This document shows positions 63,627 through 64,000 of a DNA stretch of 64,000 nt, in pieces (position 1 is the first letter of the stretch; each line of letters starts with the position of its first letter). The position numbers and the translations under genes are program-made. The notes beneath the pieces are model-generated. The model ran no database searches. It saw only the letters and a list, made by a program, of their open reading frames with translations, and was not told the origin of the DNA. Source of the stretch: an uncultured Flavobacteriaceae bacterium (GTDB lineage: Bacteria; Bacteroidota; Bacteroidia; Flavobacteriales; Flavobacteriaceae); NCBI GenBank assembly GCA_943789465.1, contig CALSUF010000001.1:1-64000 (forward strand), in the 5' to 3' direction.

Positions 63627-64000
63627 TCAATCCAAAAACAGCAATCGACCGGTATAGTACTCCTCAACCTCAACCAAGGGAGGTGTATGCATACTAATCA
63701 CATTGCCTACACTTCTAATATCAACTTTTAAAGATTGTTGTGGATTTACTGTGATATCATGACTGCTTCTTTGAAATATAGTGACGCCTTGCGCTGTAAG
63801 ATTCGCTCCTTTAAAGGTACACAAACCGGCATAAAACCCCACCGTTAGTGTTTCAGTGGATCCTGAAATTGTGAATCCTGAAAGGTTATTCGCTACTACT
63901 CTAAGGTTTTGAGTATTTACAGTCATATTAAAATCTCCTGAGCTTATATAACCCGAATTATAATTCTCTGAAATAAGGGATAGATCTTCAAAAGTTAAAA
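63627..64000 (-). CDS. GIN-domain (DUF2807) protein, 5' end cut by the window
   Basis: The frame is open from the window edge (64000) to the stop at 63627, 123 codons of the C-terminal part. It shows the GIN/DUF2807 beta-helix pattern: NSGYISSGDFNMTVNTQNLRV, NNLSGFTISGSTETLTVGFY and LTAQGVTIFQRSSHDITVNPQQSLKV, ending EVEEYYTGRLLFLD. Such proteins are putative secreted or lipid-anchored adhesins of Bacteroidetes. The Met at 63926 is internal, not the start. Confidence 0.72.
   Translation of the reverse strand, partial: LTFEDLSLISENYNSGYISSGDFNMTVNTQNLRVVANNLSGFTISGSTETLTVGFYAGLCTFKGANLTAQGVTIFQRSSHDITVNPQQSLKVDIRSVGNVISMHTPPLVEVEEYYTGRLLFLD

Overview
The window reads as chromosomal DNA of a member of the Flavobacteriaceae (Bacteroidetes); the genus cannot be fixed from it. 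The DNA is AT-rich and genes are packed tightly on both strands. Promoters match the Bacteroidetes -7 box TAnnTTTG, and Shine-Dalgarno sites are mostly absent. Family-typical content includes a type IX secretion cargo protein with a CHU_C-type tail, a TonB-dependent receptor, a B-type succinate dehydrogenase, a DAHP synthase/chorismate mutase fusion, SemiSWEET, DUF3098, DUF3127 and a ribosomal protein L21 with a C-terminal tail. No phage, IS element, CRISPR, rRNA or tRNA was seen.

Layout. 1-8 kb: small housekeeping genes (YjbR, cyclase, hemW, DinB, ruvC, pckA), then a saccharopine-dehydrogenase-like gene with an Lrp regulator. 8-20 kb: Zn peptidase, SemiSWEET, leuS, the ftsX-DUF3098-uppP-truB cluster, tag, two tandem ppk2 genes, aat, a sensor kinase, HIT and greA. 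20-27 kb: a vitamin-uptake region. A TPP riboswitch controls a TonB-dependent receptor, and beside it an overlapping operon encodes a thiamine-binding protein, a PnuC-type permease, a NadR-like kinase and a DUF4301 protein. 27-44 kb: ahcY, rplU-rpmA, an active/inactive M16 peptidase pair, a Cys-rich heavy-metal-binding lipoprotein, aminopeptidase P, sdhCAB, comF and glyS. 44-51 kb: a lectin-domain adhesin with four 219-bp repeats, facing a large outer-membrane protein of unknown function. 51-59 kb: exoA, an OmpA lipoprotein, an aldo/keto reductase, rlmN, queA, aroA (broken), mazG, dtd and rsgA. 59-63.4 kb: the aromatic amino acid operon pheA-aminotransferase-tyrA-DAHP synthase/chorismate mutase. 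The right edge cuts a GIN-domain gene.

The strongest result is at the head of the aromatic operon. An unannotated 25-residue leader peptide (63338-63415, minus strand) has Phe or Tyr at nine of residues 6-16. It is followed by an intrinsic terminator that ends directly at the pheA start codon, and the leader-peptide coding region contains a perfect 8-nt antiterminator complement. This is a complete ribosome-mediated attenuator. In the same pathway, tyrA carries one frameshift and aroA three, while every other gene of the window appears intact. Either aromatic biosynthesis is decaying in this strain or the sequence has errors concentrated in two related genes.
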